DNA of 63,694 nt from Mucilaginibacter psychrotolerans (GTDB lineage: Bacteria > Bacteroidota > Bacteroidia > Sphingobacteriales > Sphingobacteriaceae), in the NCBI RefSeq assembly GCF_004519315.1, contig NZ_SOZE01000031.1:1-63694 (forward strand), read 5' to 3'. Position numbers and translations under genes: made by a program. The notes under the pieces are model-generated. The model made no database searches. It was not told where the DNA came from and saw nothing but the letters and a program-made list of their open reading frames with translations. How positions within the stretch are numbered: position 1 is the stretch's first letter; each line of letters opens with the position of its first letter. Shown here in pieces: positions 47,948-58,252 of the stretch.

Positions 47948-49261
47948 ATGAAAAAATATAGCTTATTAGTTGCTTTGATGATGCTTTGCTTCGCGGGCAT
48001 TTGCCAAAAGCAGCAAATTGCCGATACCACGCAAAAAGTTATTCCCGGTCGTAAAAATAGCCTCGCCCAGCAAAAGAAACCCTACGTGATATTGATCTCA
48101 GCCGACGGTTTCCGTTGGGATTATGTGGATAAATACAACGCACCAAACCTCAAAAGATTCCGCAGAGATGGCGTACATGCCAAATCGATGGTACCATCCT
48201 ACCCTTCGGTAACCTTCCCCAACCATTATGCCATGGTGAGCGGGCTTTACCCCTCGCACTCGGGCCTGGTAAACAATTCTTTTTACGACCGCAACCGTAA
48301 CGACAGCTACAGCATGAGCAACAAGGCCAAGGTAGCCGATGGCAGCTGGTACGGCGGAACTCCGCTTTGGGTACTGGCCGAGCAGCAGAAAATGCTGGCC
48401 GCCAGTTTTTACTGGGTAGCATCTGAAGCGGCCATAAAAAATACCCGCCCCACTTACTATTACATTTATAACGAACAGATAGACATGAACAACCGCATTG
48501 CTGCGGTTGTAAACTGGCTTAAGCTTCCGCCCGAAGAGCGCCCGCATTTCATCACCTTTTATCTGCCCCAGGTAGACCACGCCGGGCATACCTATGGTCC
48601 CGATGCCCCAGAAACAGGCCGCGAGGTGCTCTATGTAGACTCTGCTGTGAACGCCTTGTATAAGGCTGTTAAAACTACCGGGCTGGACGTAAACTTCGTA
48701 TTTGTGGCCGACCACGGGATGACACAGATTGAAAACAAAAGCCCGCTGGGCATACCCGCTGGCATAGATACCGCTAAGTTCAGGATATCGGGCGATGGCA
48801 CCCTGGTAGAGCTTTACGCAAAGGATAAAACGGCCATTCAAAGCACTTTCGACCAGTTGACCAAAGATGCACAAGGCGATTACAAGGTGTACCTGAAAAC
48901 CAATATGCCAGCCAAATTCCATTACGGCGCAAGCGATGACTGGCATAACCGCATAGGCGATATACTGCTAATACCCGAGTGGCCAAAGGTGTTTAACCTG
49001 GCCAAACGCACAAACCTGCACCCCGGCTGGCACGGCTTCGACCCTACGGTGGTAAAAGATATGCATGCTACATTTTACGCCTGGGGGCCAGCTTTCCGCA
49101 AGCGTATAACCATCAAAAGTTTCCCTAATGTGGATGTTTACAATATGGTAAGCGAGTTGCTCGGCCTCAAAATAACCGACAAGGTAGATGGCACCCGCGC
49201 TTTGGCCAAAAAAATACTGGTAAAAAAAGTACTCAAAAGAAGAAATGAAACAATCAATTAA
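47948..49261 (+). CDS. Secreted type I phosphodiesterase/nucleotide pyrophosphatase (ENPP-like)
   Basis: This 437-aa alkaline-phosphatase-fold enzyme cleaves phosphodiester or pyrophosphate bonds outside the cytoplasm. It has a signal peptide, Asp53 in ISADGFRWDY, Thr89 nucleophile in YPSVTFPNHY, and metal ligands in QVDHAGHTYGP (about 208) and VADHGM (about 254), with a final His in HPGWHGFDP. The ATG at 47948 (MKKYSLLVALMM) gives the better signal peptide. Confidence 0.92.
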   Translation: MKKYSLLVALMMLCFAGICQKQQIADTTQKVIPGRKNSLAQQKKPYVILISADGFRWDYVDKYNAPNLKRFRRDGVHAKSMVPSYPSVTFPNHYAMVSGLYPSHSGLVNNSFYDRNRNDSYSMSNKAKVADGSWYGGTPLWVLAEQQKMLAASFYWVASEAAIKNTRPTYYYIYNEQIDMNNRIAAVVNWLKLPPEERPHFITFYLPQVDHAGHTYGPDAPETGREVLYVDSAVNALYKAVKTTGLDVNFVFVADHGMTQIENKSPLGIPAGIDTAKFRISGDGTLVELYAKDKTAIQSTFDQLTKDAQGDYKVYLKTNMPAKFHYGASDDWHNRIGDILLIPEWPKVFNLAKRTNLHPGWHGFDPTVVKDMHATFYAWGPAFRKRITIKSFPNVDVYNMVSELLGLKITDKVDGTRALAKKILVKKVLKRRNETIN

Positions 49262-49736
49262 ACTATTGGTGCTGCTGCTTTTACCGGCAGCCGTTTACGC
49301 ACAAGACCCCGCAGTGGTAAAAAAACAAGCCACAGTTGTTGCCGATGCTTTGGTGAAAGGCGATTATGCAACCGTAGTTAACCATACCTATCCTAAGGCC
49401 CTGCAACTGGGCGGCGGCAAGGCCAAAATGCTACAGATGATGACTACAGGCATGCAGCAAATGGCAGCCCAGGGCGTAAGCTTTGAGAGCGCTACCGTTG
49501 GCACACCGAGCAAATTTTATAAAGCAGGCACCGAGATACATTGCCTGGTACCAGAGCACATCAGCATGAAGGTTGGCGGCAGCACTATGAAAGTGAACAG
49601 CAACCTGCTGGCCGTAAGCAGCAATAAAGGTAAAACCTGGAGTTTTTTAGACCTGAACAAAAACACCATTGCAATGGTGCCCAAGCTGTTCCCTAATTTT
49701 AATAAGGATCTTAAACTGCCCGAGCCAAAGCAGTAA
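49245..49736 (+). CDS. Secreted NTF2-like small protein
   Basis: This 163-aa protein has a signal peptide (MKQSIKLLVLLLLPAAVYAQ) and a helix-then-strand layout (ADALVKGDYATVVNHTYPKA, then strands EIHCLVPEHISMKV) like NTF2-fold proteins. It overlaps the phosphodiesterase gene by 17 nt and shares its transcript up to a strong terminator. Function unknown. Confidence 0.7.
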   Translation: MKQSIKLLVLLLLPAAVYAQDPAVVKKQATVVADALVKGDYATVVNHTYPKALQLGGGKAKMLQMMTTGMQQMAAQGVSFESATVGTPSKFYKAGTEIHCLVPEHISMKVGGSTMKVNSNLLAVSSNKGKTWSFLDLNKNTIAMVPKLFPNFNKDLKLPEPKQ

Positions 49737-49769
49737 GCTATAGCAGCACAGCAAAAACATATTGCAACA

Positions 49770-49806
49770 AAAAGGCCTCCGTACGATAATCGCGCGGAGG
49801 CCTTTT
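49770..49806. terminator. Bidirectional terminator
   Basis: AAAAGGCCTCCG and CGGAGGCCTTTT, a perfect 12-bp stem, between two convergent genes. Confidence 0.9.
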
Positions 49807-49828
49807 ATGTTTTATGCATTACCTAATG

Positions 49829-52800
49829 CTACATATTAAATACAGACTGCAACTTGGTGCGATAATTCTCTAAATCGGCATTAAGCGATTTGGAAATAGC
49901 ATCCTGATGATGTTGCTGCGTTACGCCAGCCAGTTCTTCGAGCACCCGCAACGAGATACGCACATCGCGCGGATTAAGCCACGATTGGTGGTTTTGCAGG
50001 TTGTAATAATTAAACTGCAGCTGGTCTTTAATATGATCGTGTATGCTGTTGGTAAACTTATTGCCCAGGCTGATATCCCCAAGGCGGTAGGCTATCTCCG
50101 CCATCATCATTTTACGCATGGCAATATCAATATAAGGGTACAGGTTCTCGGGCATTTCCTCATCATATTTGTGCAGGGCTTTTAACGCAAGATCGCCGTG
50201 GCCTTCGGCCTCCAGGTTGGTTGCCAAATCCAGGAAGGTGGTCATCATTACCGGGTAAAACATGGTAACCGATTCGTGATCCAGGTACTTAGCCTTTTTG
50301 AAATTACCGAACCTGAATTTGTTCATTACGTTATCGTACATCACCATTGTATTGGTTTTGCTTTGCTGATCGTGGTTAGCCGTATCAGTTTTAAACGGTA
50401 TCAGGTGATAGGCAAACCCTTCTTTGTACAGGTAAGGCATCAGCCCCGACACATTATCGTTGCCTATGGTGGTGGTGAAGCAGATCGGGCGTTTCCAGTT
50501 ATTGTGGGCCAGTATATCCAATAAGGCCAATTGGTCTTTACCCACATACCTCGACGGAAATTTCCATTTCATCGCGCTATCCAGGCGGCCTTTCTGATCG
50601 GGCGTTATCACGTGGTTCTTCAGCACATCATCCACGTTGATATCCAGTTTAAAGTTTTTAGTAGGTAAATAGTTCACATACTCGCCCCTTTGGGTTTGCG
50701 CCTGCACGCTTTGGTCGTCAGACGTGATAAAGTCGAATATCTCCTTCACCGGCGTATAACCTTTTATATCATTATCGCTATAGAAAATCGCATCGCGAAT
50801 GCCTTCTTTATACTTATCAAAAGGCATGGTGATAGGCAACGGTGCGCTTTTGTTCATCTGTTTCTGCATCTGGCGAATGTACCAGTCGGCGGTAAACAGG
50901 CTCAGGTTTACCAGGCGCACATCCGGGCGTATGCCTTCTACCTCCTGATCGTACCAAAGGCTATAGGTATCGTTATCGCCATAGGTAAACAAAATAGCGT
51001 TTGGCGGACAGGAGATGAGGTAATTGTAGGCCATATCGTGCGGCGTCATCTTGGTGCTGCGGTCGTGCGCGCGCCACTCTTGTTTAGCCAGTAAAACCGG
51101 CCCAACCAGCAGGCAAATACCCGTAGCTACCCATGCCGAGGTGCGGGCGTTTATTTTTTTGCTCAGCAAATCGGCAATGGCAATAACGGCCAAACCAATC
51201 CACACCGCGAAGGCATAAAACGAACCAACATAAGAGTAATCGCGCTCGCGCGGCTGTACCGAGGGTTGATTTACGTACAGCACTACCGCTAAACCGGTGA
51301 AAAACCAAAGCAAAAGGATAATCAGTGCATCGCGCTTTTTACGGTTAAAATGGTAAAGCATACCTACCAGGCCAATAACCAATGGCAAGCCATAAAGCGG
51401 CGTGTAGGTAGGGTTGTTCAATATCGATTTGGGCAAATGCTTACCGCCATCGAACCAGCCGCTGGTCCAGTTACCGTCGTACCATTCGGTGCTTTGCTGA
51501 CCGTCTTCATCGTTATAGCGCCCCACAAAGTTCCATAAAAAGTACCTTACGTACATCTGGTATATCTGCCAGCTGCTCATCCAGCTTAGGTTATCAATAA
51601 AGTTGGGTTTTTGCCCGTCGGGTATCTGCAGCCATTGCTTATAAAACCCGGCATCGTTGGGCGAAGTACTGTACATGCGGGGGAAAAGCGTAGTATGATC
51701 GTACACATAATCTACCTTACGGTCGGCCATCTCGTATTTGGTTTTCCCTTTGCGGTAAATAATGCTACCGTCTATACGGGCGGTATCGTTTGCATCGTAA
51801 TAAGGGCCACTAATGAGCGGGTTTTCGCCATACTGTATGCGGTTTAAATACCCATACATCGTAAAGGCGTTATCGGGATGCGAGTTGTTGAGGTTGGGGT
51901 TGGCAATAGCGCGGATTGGGATATAAGCAAACGAGCCGTAACCGAAGTATATAAATGCAACGCAAAGCATCACCAGGTTAAACACGGGCTTTTTGTAGCG
52001 GATGCTGTACCAGATGCCGAAGACGATAGCCCCTATCAGCAACGCGAAAAACAATAATGCACCGGTGCCGAAGCCGAAGCCAAGTGTGTTTACGAAATAA
52101 AGATCGAAATAAGCGGCGAACATGATGGTGTAGCCGCGTATGCCATATTGCACCACGCCCAGTATAACTACGCCCACCAAAAAGGCAATGACGGCTTTCC
52201 CGGTAGTGATGTTCTTAAACTTGCGGAAGTAATAAACCAACGCAATAGCCGGTATGGTGAGCAGATTTAATAAGTGTATACCGATAGAAAGCCCTAATAC
52301 GTAGGCGATAAATACGATCCACCTATCTGCACCGGGTTCATCGGCATGGGCCTCCCATTTTAATATAGCCCAAAAAACGATGGCTATACACAGCGACGAT
52401 AAGGCAAACACAATGGTTTCTACCGCCGAGAACCAAAAGGTATCGGTATAGGTAAAAGCCAAGGCCCCCACCAGGCCCGAGCCCATGATGAGGTAGGTTT
52501 GCGCGTTACCAAAATCTTTTTCGCGCCCCGCTACCAGCTTTTTGGCCATAGCGGTTATCGTCCAAAACAAAAACATTACCGTAGCGCCGCTGGCAATTGC
52601 CGACCCCATATTGGTAAAATAGGGCACCTTGGCGTTATTGCCAAATGATAGTAAGGAGAACACCTTGCCCAGCATGGCAAACATAGGATAGCCCGGCTGG
52701 TGCGATACCTGCAGACGGTAGGCGCAGGAGATAAACTCGCCGCAATCCCAAAAGCTTACAGAGGGTTCTAAGGTTAAGATGTAAGTGGTAGAGGCTATAA

Positions 52801-52846
52801 TAAAGCAAAGCCAGCCTAAAAGGTTGTTGATTTTTTTGTATTGCAT
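49829..52846 (-). CDS. DUF2723 membrane protein (O-mannosyltransferase-like)
   Basis: This 1005-aa protein has about twelve N-terminal hydrophobic helices and a soluble C-terminal part. It opens with the DUF2723 signature LEPSVSFWDCGEFISCAYRL, in which the Asp and Glu match the catalytic region of GT-C glycosyltransferases, and RERDYSYVGSFYAF marks the family. It probably glycosylates exported proteins, a process known in Bacteroidota. Confidence 0.9.
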   Translation of the reverse strand: MQYKKINNLLGWLCFIIASTTYILTLEPSVSFWDCGEFISCAYRLQVSHQPGYPMFAMLGKVFSLLSFGNNAKVPYFTNMGSAIASGATVMFLFWTITAMAKKLVAGREKDFGNAQTYLIMGSGLVGALAFTYTDTFWFSAVETIVFALSSLCIAIVFWAILKWEAHADEPGADRWIVFIAYVLGLSIGIHLLNLLTIPAIALVYYFRKFKNITTGKAVIAFLVGVVILGVVQYGIRGYTIMFAAYFDLYFVNTLGFGFGTGALLFFALLIGAIVFGIWYSIRYKKPVFNLVMLCVAFIYFGYGSFAYIPIRAIANPNLNNSHPDNAFTMYGYLNRIQYGENPLISGPYYDANDTARIDGSIIYRKGKTKYEMADRKVDYVYDHTTLFPRMYSTSPNDAGFYKQWLQIPDGQKPNFIDNLSWMSSWQIYQMYVRYFLWNFVGRYNDEDGQQSTEWYDGNWTSGWFDGGKHLPKSILNNPTYTPLYGLPLVIGLVGMLYHFNRKKRDALIILLLWFFTGLAVVLYVNQPSVQPRERDYSYVGSFYAFAVWIGLAVIAIADLLSKKINARTSAWVATGICLLVGPVLLAKQEWRAHDRSTKMTPHDMAYNYLISCPPNAILFTYGDNDTYSLWYDQEVEGIRPDVRLVNLSLFTADWYIRQMQKQMNKSAPLPITMPFDKYKEGIRDAIFYSDNDIKGYTPVKEIFDFITSDDQSVQAQTQRGEYVNYLPTKNFKLDINVDDVLKNHVITPDQKGRLDSAMKWKFPSRYVGKDQLALLDILAHNNWKRPICFTTTIGNDNVSGLMPYLYKEGFAYHLIPFKTDTANHDQQSKTNTMVMYDNVMNKFRFGNFKKAKYLDHESVTMFYPVMMTTFLDLATNLEAEGHGDLALKALHKYDEEMPENLYPYIDIAMRKMMMAEIAYRLGDISLGNKFTNSIHDHIKDQLQFNYYNLQNHQSWLNPRDVRISLRVLEELAGVTQQHHQDAISKSLNADLENYRTKLQSVFNM

Positions 52847-53018
52847 GTACTACGGATAGCTAATGGGCGTGGCAAATATCAGTATTTTTATAAGTTATAT
52901 TAAAAAAAAGCAGCTTACCTTATTAATTTTAATACAAATTAACCATTCCGCGTAAGTATTGATATTTAATTGAATTTGGTACTTTAATGTTACGATAAAT
53001 AATACTTATTTTGTTGCA

Positions 53019-54656
53019 ATGCAAAAAAACCTGCCCCTGTTACCACGCAAAATCATAACCATAGCCGCTTGCGTACTATTTTTTTCGGGAATAGCTAAGG
53101 CTCAGTCGGTTTACCTGCCGCAATCTTACCAGTTGTATCAAAAATTCAACGCACAGGTCTACTCAAAAAGTAACGGCATGCATACCTCCTTGCGCCCTTT
53201 TTTGATCGACAGCTCGCTAACTACCCGGTATAACGAATTGATGAACGTTGGCGTAAAAGCCGACCGCAAAAATTGGTTTGGCCGCAAACTGCTAAACGAG
53301 CACCTGATAGACGTGCAAACCAAAGAATACACTTTTTACGCCGATATATTGATCGATAACATCTTCGGGAAAGACTTTAAGGACGGTAAAAACGCACCAA
53401 GTAATTTTAAACCTTTTGGGTTCGGTTTAAAAACACCTCTGGGCATCAATACCCGCGGTTTTCAGGTAGGCGGTACCATCGGTAAAAAGTTCTCTTTCTA
53501 CACCAGCGCTTACGAAAACCAGGCGATATTCCCAACATACTACAACGATTACGTAAACACCAGCGGCTTTGTGCCTGGCATGGCTTACGACCGTAGTTTC
53601 GGCAAAGCCCAAAAGGACTATTCGTACGTAACGGCTATGCTATCCTACATCCCATCAAAGCATTTCAACGTTGCCCTGGGTCAGGATAAAACCTTTATCG
53701 GCGATGGCTACCGCTCTTTACTACTGTCAGATTTTTCGGCCAATTATCCACTGCTGCGCGCAACGGCCAACATTGGCCCGGTGCAGTACATGATGATGTG
53801 GACCTACCTGCAGGATATCAAAGCACCTAAGTTCGACGTTTTCGGCAGTAACCGCCGCAAATATGCCCTGTACCATTATTTAGACTGGAACGCTACCAAG
53901 AGCCTTTCTTTGGGTTTCTTCAACGCGGTGATCACTCCCGAGGCTGACCACCAGGATAACCGACACGGTTTCGACGTAAACTACATCAACCCGCTGTTCT
54001 TTACGGCAGGCAATAATTCTGCTACGCCCAATAACGTATTGTTTGGTTTTACGGGTAAATACAAAGTATTTAACAAAAACGCTTTATACGCCCAGGTTAT
54101 ACTGGATAACCAAAAAACAGCAGCAGGCGCAAGCAAAAGCAGCAACGGCTACCAGGTGGGCCTGCGCGGCGGCGATTTGGCCGGTGCAAAAAACCTAAGC
54201 TACCTGTTTGAATTCAACACCGTGAAACCTTACACCTATTCGGACGCCAATATGCTGGCCAGCTACACCTTCTATGGCGACCCGCTAGCGCATCCGCTCG
54301 GCGCAAACTTCAGGGAGTTTGTGGGTTTGCTCAACTATTCTATCGGTCGTTTCGATTTCCAGGGACAGCTAAACTATGCCAAATACGGCCTGGATAACAC
54401 AGGCGAAAACAATGGCAAAAATATCAATGCACCGTATGCGGTTGCCAGTCCGCAAGGCGTTGTTGGGCAAGGCTTAACCACCGACTTATACTACGGCGAG
54501 GGCACCGTTTCCTTTTTGGTGAACCCCAAATACAACCTCCGCTTTGAACTGGGCGGCCTTTACCGCACCGAGAAAAACGCCTTAGGCGAACGGAAGAATG
54601 CTGTGGTTACGTTCGGTGTGCGCACAACATTCAGGAATTTATATAAGGATTTTTAA
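53019..54656 (+). CDS. Outer-membrane beta-barrel, Wzi/RemB-like
   Basis: This 545-aa protein has a signal peptide (about 1-28) and repeated amphipathic strands ending with Phe. Segments HFNVALGQDKTFIGDGYRSL and LSLGFFNAVITPEADHQDN resemble the Wzi capsule-assembly family and gliding-motility protein RemB. It likely sits in the outer membrane and binds surface polysaccharide. It is divergent from the DUF2723 gene. Confidence 0.75.
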   Translation: MQKNLPLLPRKIITIAACVLFFSGIAKAQSVYLPQSYQLYQKFNAQVYSKSNGMHTSLRPFLIDSSLTTRYNELMNVGVKADRKNWFGRKLLNEHLIDVQTKEYTFYADILIDNIFGKDFKDGKNAPSNFKPFGFGLKTPLGINTRGFQVGGTIGKKFSFYTSAYENQAIFPTYYNDYVNTSGFVPGMAYDRSFGKAQKDYSYVTAMLSYIPSKHFNVALGQDKTFIGDGYRSLLLSDFSANYPLLRATANIGPVQYMMMWTYLQDIKAPKFDVFGSNRRKYALYHYLDWNATKSLSLGFFNAVITPEADHQDNRHGFDVNYINPLFFTAGNNSATPNNVLFGFTGKYKVFNKNALYAQVILDNQKTAAGASKSSNGYQVGLRGGDLAGAKNLSYLFEFNTVKPYTYSDANMLASYTFYGDPLAHPLGANFREFVGLLNYSIGRFDFQGQLNYAKYGLDNTGENNGKNINAPYAVASPQGVVGQGLTTDLYYGEGTVSFLVNPKYNLRFELGGLYRTEKNALGERKNAVVTFGVRTTFRNLYKDF

Positions 54657-54996
54657 TGGACACGAATTGAGTGAACACGAATTTCACTAATTAAAAAGAA
54701 TTAACACTAATCGTAGAGGCTATACATTGTTAGTGTAAAAGCTAAACGATGGGTCAATAATTCGTGAAATCATCCTTCAATTAGTAAAAATTCGTGTTCA
54801 CTCAAAAACCACTAGGAATGTTGCAAAGCGCTGTGTTTCTCTGTGCCCCCACAGCACCCCTATGTGGTTAAAAAAACACACTTAGCTAATATTTTGAGCA
54901 TTTTTCTCCACAATACCTTTTTTAATTCGTGATATTCGATTGAATTAGTGAAATTCGTGTTCACTCAATTCTTGAAATTAGTGTTCAATAATTATT
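54657..54996. repeat. Intergenic repeat array (AATTCGTGTTCACTCAATT family)
   Basis: The 340-bp gap is mostly copies, in both directions, of GAATTGAGTGAACACGAATT-type words. The same family lies after ftsK. No gene present. Confidence 0.7.
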
Positions 54997-56247
54997 ATGG
55001 CTACAGAAGTTAAGTGCCCCAGCTGCGGACATGGTTTCCCTATTGAGGAGGTTATGGCCGAGGAATACAAGCAGCAGCTAAGGCTGAAGATGCAGGATTA
55101 TACCCGCCAGAAAGAAGAAGAATACCGCAAAAAAGACGACGAGTTTCTAAATCGCCAAAAACTGCAGGAACAGGAATTTGCGCTGCGCCTCGCCGGCGAA
55201 AAAAAAGCTTTGCAACTTACGCTGGAAGAAAACCTGCGGAAATCTATCGCATCAGATTTTGAAAACCAACTGCTGATGCTGCAAAACTCGGTGAATGCCA
55301 GTGCCGAAAAGCTCAAAGAATCGCGCCAGAAAGAACTGGAGTTTTTACAACGCGAGCAATATCTCAAACAAAAAGAAGAAGAAATGGAGCTTGCCACCCA
55401 ACGCAAGCTACAGGAGCAACGCGCAGAACTTACCGAGCAGATACGCAAACAGGAAACCGAAAAATACTCCATTAAAGATACAGAACACCAGCTAAAGGTA
55501 AAGGAGATGGAAAAGCAGCTGGAGGACCAAAAACGCCTGGTGGACGAGATGAAACGCCGCGCAGAACAAGGCTCGATGCAGCTGCAGGGCGAAGCGCAGG
55601 AACTGATTTTAGAAGAATTACTCCGCACCTACTTCCCCTTCGATGTGATAAGCGAGGTGGGCAAAGGCGTTCGTGGGGCCGACTGCGTGCAAACCGTGCG
55701 TAACCAGTTTGGGCAGGAATGCGGCAAAATTATTTACGAAAGCAAACGCACCACCGCCTTCGGCGGCGATTGGATAGACAAGCTAAAGAAAGATATGCGC
55801 GCCCAAGGCGTTGATGTTGCCGTTATTGTAACCCAATGCTACCCCAAAGGTATGGACTGCTTTGGCGAGCGCGATGGTGTATGGATATGCAGTTTTGACG
55901 AAGTAAAGGCCGTAAGCTACATCCTGCGCGATGGCGTGATAAAGCTATCTAACCAGGCCAAGGCCCAGCACAATAAGGGCGATAAGATGCACCTGCTTTA
56001 CGATTATCTCACCAGCAGCGAATTCTCCGAACAATGGAAAGCCATACGCGAGGGGTACATGAGTATGCGCCTCTCCATCCAAAAAGAACGTGATGCCATG
56101 GAAAAAATGTGGAAAGCACGCGAGAAGCAACTGGACAAGGTGCTGCTGAACGCTGCGCACATCAAGGGCTCTGTAGAGGGTATAGCCGGTAGCGACATGA
56201 TACAGCTAAGCCTGACCGACGAAGATGACCCGTTGTTGCTTGAATAA
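54997..56247 (+). CDS. DUF2130 protein with zinc ribbon, coiled coil and nuclease-like domain
   Basis: This 416-aa protein starts with a zinc-ribbon half (VKCPSCGHGF), has a long charged coiled coil (about 25-200) and a C-terminal domain with GADCVQTV and IIYESKRT (Asp, then E-x-K), the signature of a PD-(D/E)XK-type fold. The cellular role of the family is unclear; a DNA-related role is likely. Confidence 0.85.
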   Translation: MATEVKCPSCGHGFPIEEVMAEEYKQQLRLKMQDYTRQKEEEYRKKDDEFLNRQKLQEQEFALRLAGEKKALQLTLEENLRKSIASDFENQLLMLQNSVNASAEKLKESRQKELEFLQREQYLKQKEEEMELATQRKLQEQRAELTEQIRKQETEKYSIKDTEHQLKVKEMEKQLEDQKRLVDEMKRRAEQGSMQLQGEAQELILEELLRTYFPFDVISEVGKGVRGADCVQTVRNQFGQECGKIIYESKRTTAFGGDWIDKLKKDMRAQGVDVAVIVTQCYPKGMDCFGERDGVWICSFDEVKAVSYILRDGVIKLSNQAKAQHNKGDKMHLLYDYLTSSEFSEQWKAIREGYMSMRLSIQKERDAMEKMWKAREKQLDKVLLNAAHIKGSVEGIAGSDMIQLSLTDEDDPLLLE

Positions 56248-56754
56248 CCATAGGCACGTTTATGTGGGGTATACGCAAATACTTTTTTTTTCTGGGCCAA
56301 GGAAAGATGGTTTGGCACCCGGCCAGACCCCTGGCCCAGGTAATAGCAAATGAATAGGCAGCACCTCAGGAATGCAAATCGGCATTGCAAAATGAGAGAC
56401 GCAATATTTTGCGTCTCTACAGCGAAAAATCAAAAAAACAGCTAGGGTTGCCTACAGGTAGAGACGCAATATTTTACGTCTCCCGCATGCAAATCATCCA
56501 TGCAAATCACTTGGCTCCCGCGCATTGCAATGGGTATGTCTTTTCATGGATATTACGCTAATTTATAGTCGGTTAACCATTGCCCCGCTTTGGTGAAGGA
56601 AGACTCTCCTTTGTGTTTTAGTACACCAGTTTCGGTTTATTACCAATTCATGGCGTTAATACAAGGCTTTATCCGTAGTTTTACATATTCTTTGCTATTT
56701 CCACCAGTTTACTTCCCGGTACCTTTTCATTACATTATTCTTAGTATTTCTTTA
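56248..56754. other. 507-bp intergenic region with two related hairpins
   Basis: AGAGACGCAA-TATT-TTGCGTCTCT (56395-56418) and GAGACG...CGTCTC (56461-56482) are copies of one short palindrome family. No gene seen; the in-frame stretch upstream of the regulator lacks coding character. Confidence 0.6.
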
Positions 56755-57408
56755 ATGATAAAAATTCTACTGGCCGAAGGTCATACGGTAGTTCGTAATG
56801 GTATTAAGTCCCTTTTAGAAAAAGAAACAGATATAGCCGTAATTGCTGAGGTTGGAGATGCGGAATCTGTTTTAAAATGGCTGACGGAAAACCCCGCTCC
56901 GGATATTGTGCTTACCGCAATAAATTTCCCAAAGATGGGTGGCATCGAGCTTACGGCCGAAATAAAACAGTTATACCCGGCCATAAAAGTGCTGATACTA
57001 TCCCGTATCGACGAAGAAAAACACATACTGCAAACCTTTAAGGCCGGTGCTATGGGCTACTTGCTAAAAAGCGTGCATGCCGATGAACTGATTTTCGGTC
57101 TGCGCCAGGTGGCTAATAGCAACCAGCGTTATCTGTGCAACGAAATAGCGCTTAAACTGCTCGATAAACTATTGCAATTAACCCCTGCCCATGCAGACGG
57201 GGTTGAATTACCTACAGACATTTCCAAACGCGAAATAGAGGTGCTCGTGCTGATATCGCAAGGTTTTACCAACGAAGAAGTGGCCGGTAAACTATTTACC
57301 AGCAAACGCACTATCGAAAGCCACCGTCAAAGCCTCATCAATAAAACGGGCACCCGTAATACTGCAGCACTGGTGCGTTATGCCGTATTAAATCAAATAA
57401 TCGGATAA
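56755..57408 (+). CDS. LuxR-type response regulator with degenerate receiver
   Basis: From ATG 56755 this gives 217 aa: a receiver domain (1-120) and a LuxR helix-turn-helix (about 148-212, SKREIEVLVLISQGFTNEEV). The acidic pocket, normally DD, reads Glu8-Gly9 (LLAEGHTVVR), and the phosphoacceptor Asp is Ala55 (IVLTAINFP). Ser83 and Lys105 are kept. It should fold but cannot be phosphorylated in the usual way, so it probably acts without a kinase. No histidine kinase is next to it. Confidence 0.88.
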   Translation: MIKILLAEGHTVVRNGIKSLLEKETDIAVIAEVGDAESVLKWLTENPAPDIVLTAINFPKMGGIELTAEIKQLYPAIKVLILSRIDEEKHILQTFKAGAMGYLLKSVHADELIFGLRQVANSNQRYLCNEIALKLLDKLLQLTPAHADGVELPTDISKREIEVLVLISQGFTNEEVAGKLFTSKRTIESHRQSLINKTGTRNTAALVRYAVLNQIIG

Positions 57409-57821
57409 GCGTGGCGCTAATCTCATACCCACACTATAGCTAAGCATAACTGTTAGGCGAGGCATGCTGAAAACCGCCACCAGCAAGCCGAAATAATGCC
57501 TTACCACCACAGGAAAATCGCCTTTAAAGCAGTCGATGATTAGGAGGCACCTACGGAGCCTTCTCGCTTTTCGCCTGTTGCTATAATCACGGTACTCCTC
57601 CGGAGTGTTTATCCGAACTGAGCTCTACGCTCCGTTAGGAGCATCGTGTTTATAGAAATTGCAAGCAATGTTGAGGGCTCCGTAGGTGCCTCCTCTTTAA
57701 AAGCGAGTTCCCTGCTGCCCATCATAAAATAAGTATTTATTCACAACTAAATGCGTATTTATACTAACCGTAAGTTTTTTACAAAGCCGAAGTTTTGTTC
57801 TGCAAAGGATAGGTCTACAGG
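57409..57821. other. 413-bp intergenic region with a MITE-like element
   Basis: An element at 57542-57694 has perfect 19-bp terminal inverted repeats (AGGAGGCACCTACGGAGCC and its complement) and inner words such as CTCCGTTAGGAGC. No gene seen. Confidence 0.7.
57542..57694. repeat. 153-bp element with 19-bp perfect terminal inverted repeats
   Basis: Arms at 57542-57560 and 57676-57694. It has no coding capacity, so it is a non-autonomous or RNA-hairpin type repeat. Confidence 0.8.
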
Positions 57822-58178
57822 ATGCTTAGTAATTCGGGAGTAAATAAGGTAATTTTATTGGGTATAGCAGAAGGGCCTTTCGAACAAAAAACGGTGGGCG
57901 GCTTATCGTTTTTATGTTTTAGCATTATAACGGCGGAGCAACTGAAAAAAGGCACCAATTACGTCGAACATAGCGAATACCACCGGGTACGTATCCCCGA
58001 AAAATTGATAACACCCGAGGTAACGGCTTTAGCCAATGGCATCACCTTATTTATAGAGGGTAAGATCAGCACAACAACGGTAATAGATGAACAACGGATA
58101 AAGCGTTATAATTTAGATATCGTTGCCCACAAAATAGATGTATTAGGCAAAGTTGACGTGAGCGCAATAAAATCATAA
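57822..58178 (+). CDS. ssb: Single-stranded DNA-binding protein
   Basis: This 118-aa OB-fold protein has the typical SSB order: N-terminal strand NKVILLGIAEGPFEQK, then LSFLCFSIITAEQ, EYHRVRIPEKL and GITLFIEGKISTTTVIDE. The acidic C-terminal tail usual for the main SSB is missing (ends VDVSAIKS), so it may be a secondary SSB. Confidence 0.88.
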   Translation: MLSNSGVNKVILLGIAEGPFEQKTVGGLSFLCFSIITAEQLKKGTNYVEHSEYHRVRIPEKLITPEVTALANGITLFIEGKISTTTVIDEQRIKRYNLDIVAHKIDVLGKVDVSAIKS

Positions 58179-58252
58179 ACGGCAAAGTTATTTACCTTTC
58201 CATAAAAAAAGCATTAATTTTGCCGCTATCATCGGGAATATTCCCGGCACCT

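Noticed and set aside
48098..48946. 282-aa leftward ORF
   Set aside because: Antisense shadow of the ENPP-like gene.
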